This document shows, in pieces, positions 62,800-64,000 of a DNA stretch of 64,000 nucleotides; positions within the stretch are counted from its first letter, which is position 1, and each line of letters opens with the position of its first letter. Both the position numbers and the translations under genes were made by a program. The notes beneath the pieces were generated by a model. The model worked only from the letters and a program-made list of their open reading frames with translations, was not told the origin of the DNA and ran no database searches. The DNA is from Stenotrophomonas africana. GTDB taxonomy: Bacteria; Pseudomonadota; Gammaproteobacteria; Xanthomonadales; Xanthomonadaceae. Where the stretch lies: positions 1 through 64,000 of the forward strand of contig NZ_JABEME010000004.1 of NCBI RefSeq assembly GCF_013004645.1. The letters run 5' to 3'.

Positions 62800-64000
62800 C
62801 TACTCCACTCCCTCACGCTCGATCGGCACGCTGCGCGGATTCTGCATGTGCTCCCGCGCCGCGCCGTATCGCTGCTGCCGCTTGTGGTGGAACGCCACGA
62901 ACTCATCACGGGGCAGCGGGCGCGAAAACAGCCAGCCCTGCCCGAACTCCACGTGCCGGCTGTGCAGGTAGGCCAGCTGCGCCTCGGTCTCCACGCCCTC
63001 GGCCACTACCCACAGGCCCAGTTCCTTGGCCATGTCGATGATGTGCGGTGTCACCGGGCTCGTCGCGCTCTCGGTGCCGATCGCATCGATGAACGATTTG
63101 TCGATCTTCAGCGCATCCAGTGGCAGCTGTTCCAGGTACTGCAGGCTGGAGAAGCCCACGCCGAAATCGTCGATGGCCACGCTGTGACCCGCACGCCGTG
63201 CCTGCGCGAGCATCGTGCGGGCGCGATCCAGGTCGAGGAAGCCGCGCTCGGTGGCCTCCATCCAGATCTGCTGCGGCAGGATGCCGCTGCCGGCCATGTG
63301 CTTGGAGATCATCTGCAAGGCACGGCCGCTGCTGATGTCCTCGGCGGCCAGGTTGATCGCGATATGTGCGCTGCGGTCGGCCACCAGCAGTTCGCGCATG
63401 TCGCGCACCACGTTCTCGATCACCAGGTCGGTGACCGCGGCGATCATGCCGGCCTCTTCGGCCAGTGGAATGAACAGGTCCGGCCGCACCTGGGTGCCGT
63501 CCGGGCGCTGCCATCGGATCAAGGCCTCGGCGCCAACGCAGATGCCGGTGTCCAGTTCGATGATCGGCTGGTAATGCAGGTACAGCTCGCGGCGACGGAT
63601 GGCGGTGGCCAGCTCGCCACGCAGTGACAGGCGCCGCCGCGACAGCCAGATCACCAGCCCGGCGCCGGCGGCCGCCAGCAGGAGGCCCAGCGGCACGAAC
63701 AGCCAGGCCTGCTGGCGGAAGGTGGCGGCCAGCGCGGTGCGTGGCGTGGTGGCGATCGCCAGCCATTCCTGGTTGCGGGCGGTGGCGTAGAGCGTGTTCT
63801 GGTCCAGCCCTTCGCCGGGATTGCGCAGCAGGGTCTCCAGCAGTGCCGGGTCCATGCCGTCCTGCTTGGCCAGCAGGCGGCCATCCGGGCTGGCCAGCGC
63901 CAGGCGGACATGGGGATCCACGATGACATCGACGAAGCGGCGCGGATCGACCAGCACGTCGTAGTTGCCATACAGGATCGACAGGACCTGGCGACGGCCA
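62800..64000 (-). CDS. EAL-domain cyclic-di-GMP phosphodiesterase, 5' end beyond window
   Basis: The open frame continues through the right edge (GRRQVLSILYGNYDVL is read before 63957), so the N-terminus is missing. The visible N-terminal part is a periplasmic sensor segment, followed by one membrane helix (WLFVPLGLLLAAAGAGLVIWL) and a complete EAL domain: EAL signature AEALIRW, HYQPIIEL, INLAAEDIS, DDFGVGFSSL, LKIDKSFI and AEGVET. The layout matches CSS-motif EAL phosphodiesterases whose periplasmic domain senses redox state; the CSS motif itself would lie outside the window. Catalytic residues are present, so it should hydrolyse c-di-GMP. Confidence 0.87.
   Translation of the reverse strand, partial: GRRQVLSILYGNYDVLVDPRRFVDVIVDPHVRLALASPDGRLLAKQDGMDPALLETLLRNPGEGLDQNTLYATARNQEWLAIATTPRTALAATFRQQAWLFVPLGLLLAAAGAGLVIWLSRRRLSLRGELATAIRRRELYLHYQPIIELDTGICVGAEALIRWQRPDGTQVRPDLFIPLAEEAGMIAAVTDLVIENVVRDMRELLVADRSAHIAINLAAEDISSGRALQMISKHMAGSGILPQQIWMEATERGFLDLDRARTMLAQARRAGHSVAIDDFGVGFSSLQYLEQLPLDALKIDKSFIDAIGTESATSPVTPHIIDMAKELGLWVVAEGVETEAQLAYLHSRHVEFGQGWLFSRPLPRDEFVAFHHKRQQRYGAAREHMQNPRSVPIEREGVE

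Overview
The window looks like chromosome of a Stenotrophomonas species (maltophilia complex) or a very close Xanthomonadaceae relative. The DNA is GC-rich. Its intergenic spaces are peppered with short palindromes bearing GTAG/CTAC at their ends, the known SMAG (Stenotrophomonas GTAG) family of REP elements; I count about 17 clusters. Two proteins end in, and a third consists almost entirely of, the XVIPCD domain that marks substrates of the Xanthomonadales bacteria-killing type IV secretion system. No rRNA, tRNA, CRISPR, transposase or prophage structural gene was seen.

Layout. (1) 0.4-9.8 kb: a divergent gene set that reads as a peptidoglycan-fragment scavenging locus (dipeptide epimerase, SH3-NlpC/P60 hydrolase, transglutaminase-like protein, TonB-dependent receptor, penicillin-binding-protein-like serine hydrolase, D-Ala-D-Ala dipeptidase). 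(2) 10-28 kb: mostly housekeeping and small envelope genes: HAD hydrolase, HglS-type 2-oxoadipate dioxygenase, CoA transferase, glnE, a 112-bp tandem array of SMAG dimers, queuosine-precursor transporter, a DUF2145 operon with two paralogous secreted proteins, ELM1-like protein, nitroreductase, YceI lipoprotein, and a PadR/ferric-siderophore reductase pair with a triple palindromic operator. (3) 28.7-31.4 kb: aceE. (4) 31.4-46 kb: an accessory island between aceE and a YncE-type beta-propeller gene. Its left half is a defence cluster of lower GC: FRG, DUF262 and an Eco29kI-like GIY-YIG nuclease on the plus strand, converging on HNH, XRE regulator, cytosine methyltransferase and a second Eco29kI-like nuclease on the minus strand. 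Its right half carries small unknown genes, a strongly structured putative RNA, a tandemly duplicated DUF1629 (Imm11) module, a 1114-residue XVIPCD effector with an AHH-nuclease-like N-terminus, a lipoprotein and a second XVIPCD effector with a permuted NlpC/P60-like domain. (5) 46-64 kb: a stand-alone XVIPCD protein, hydrolases, a polysaccharide deacetylase, a methyltransferase, metal homeostasis genes (dmeR-dmeF with operator; MerC/COG0523 GTPase with a Zur-like box), an ABC-F protein, LysR/serine hydrolase/MFS genes and an EAL phosphodiesterase cut by the right edge.

How the genes work together. The first locus would trim and import cell-wall peptides. The island combines anti-phage functions (restriction-modification plus the FRG/DUF262/GIY-YIG trio) with interbacterial weapons and their immunity genes. 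The T4SS machinery itself is not in this window. The least explained objects are the structured RNA at 38.23-38.47 kb and the FRG-DUF262-GIY-YIG trio. All family names come from reading motifs by eye; no database search was run.
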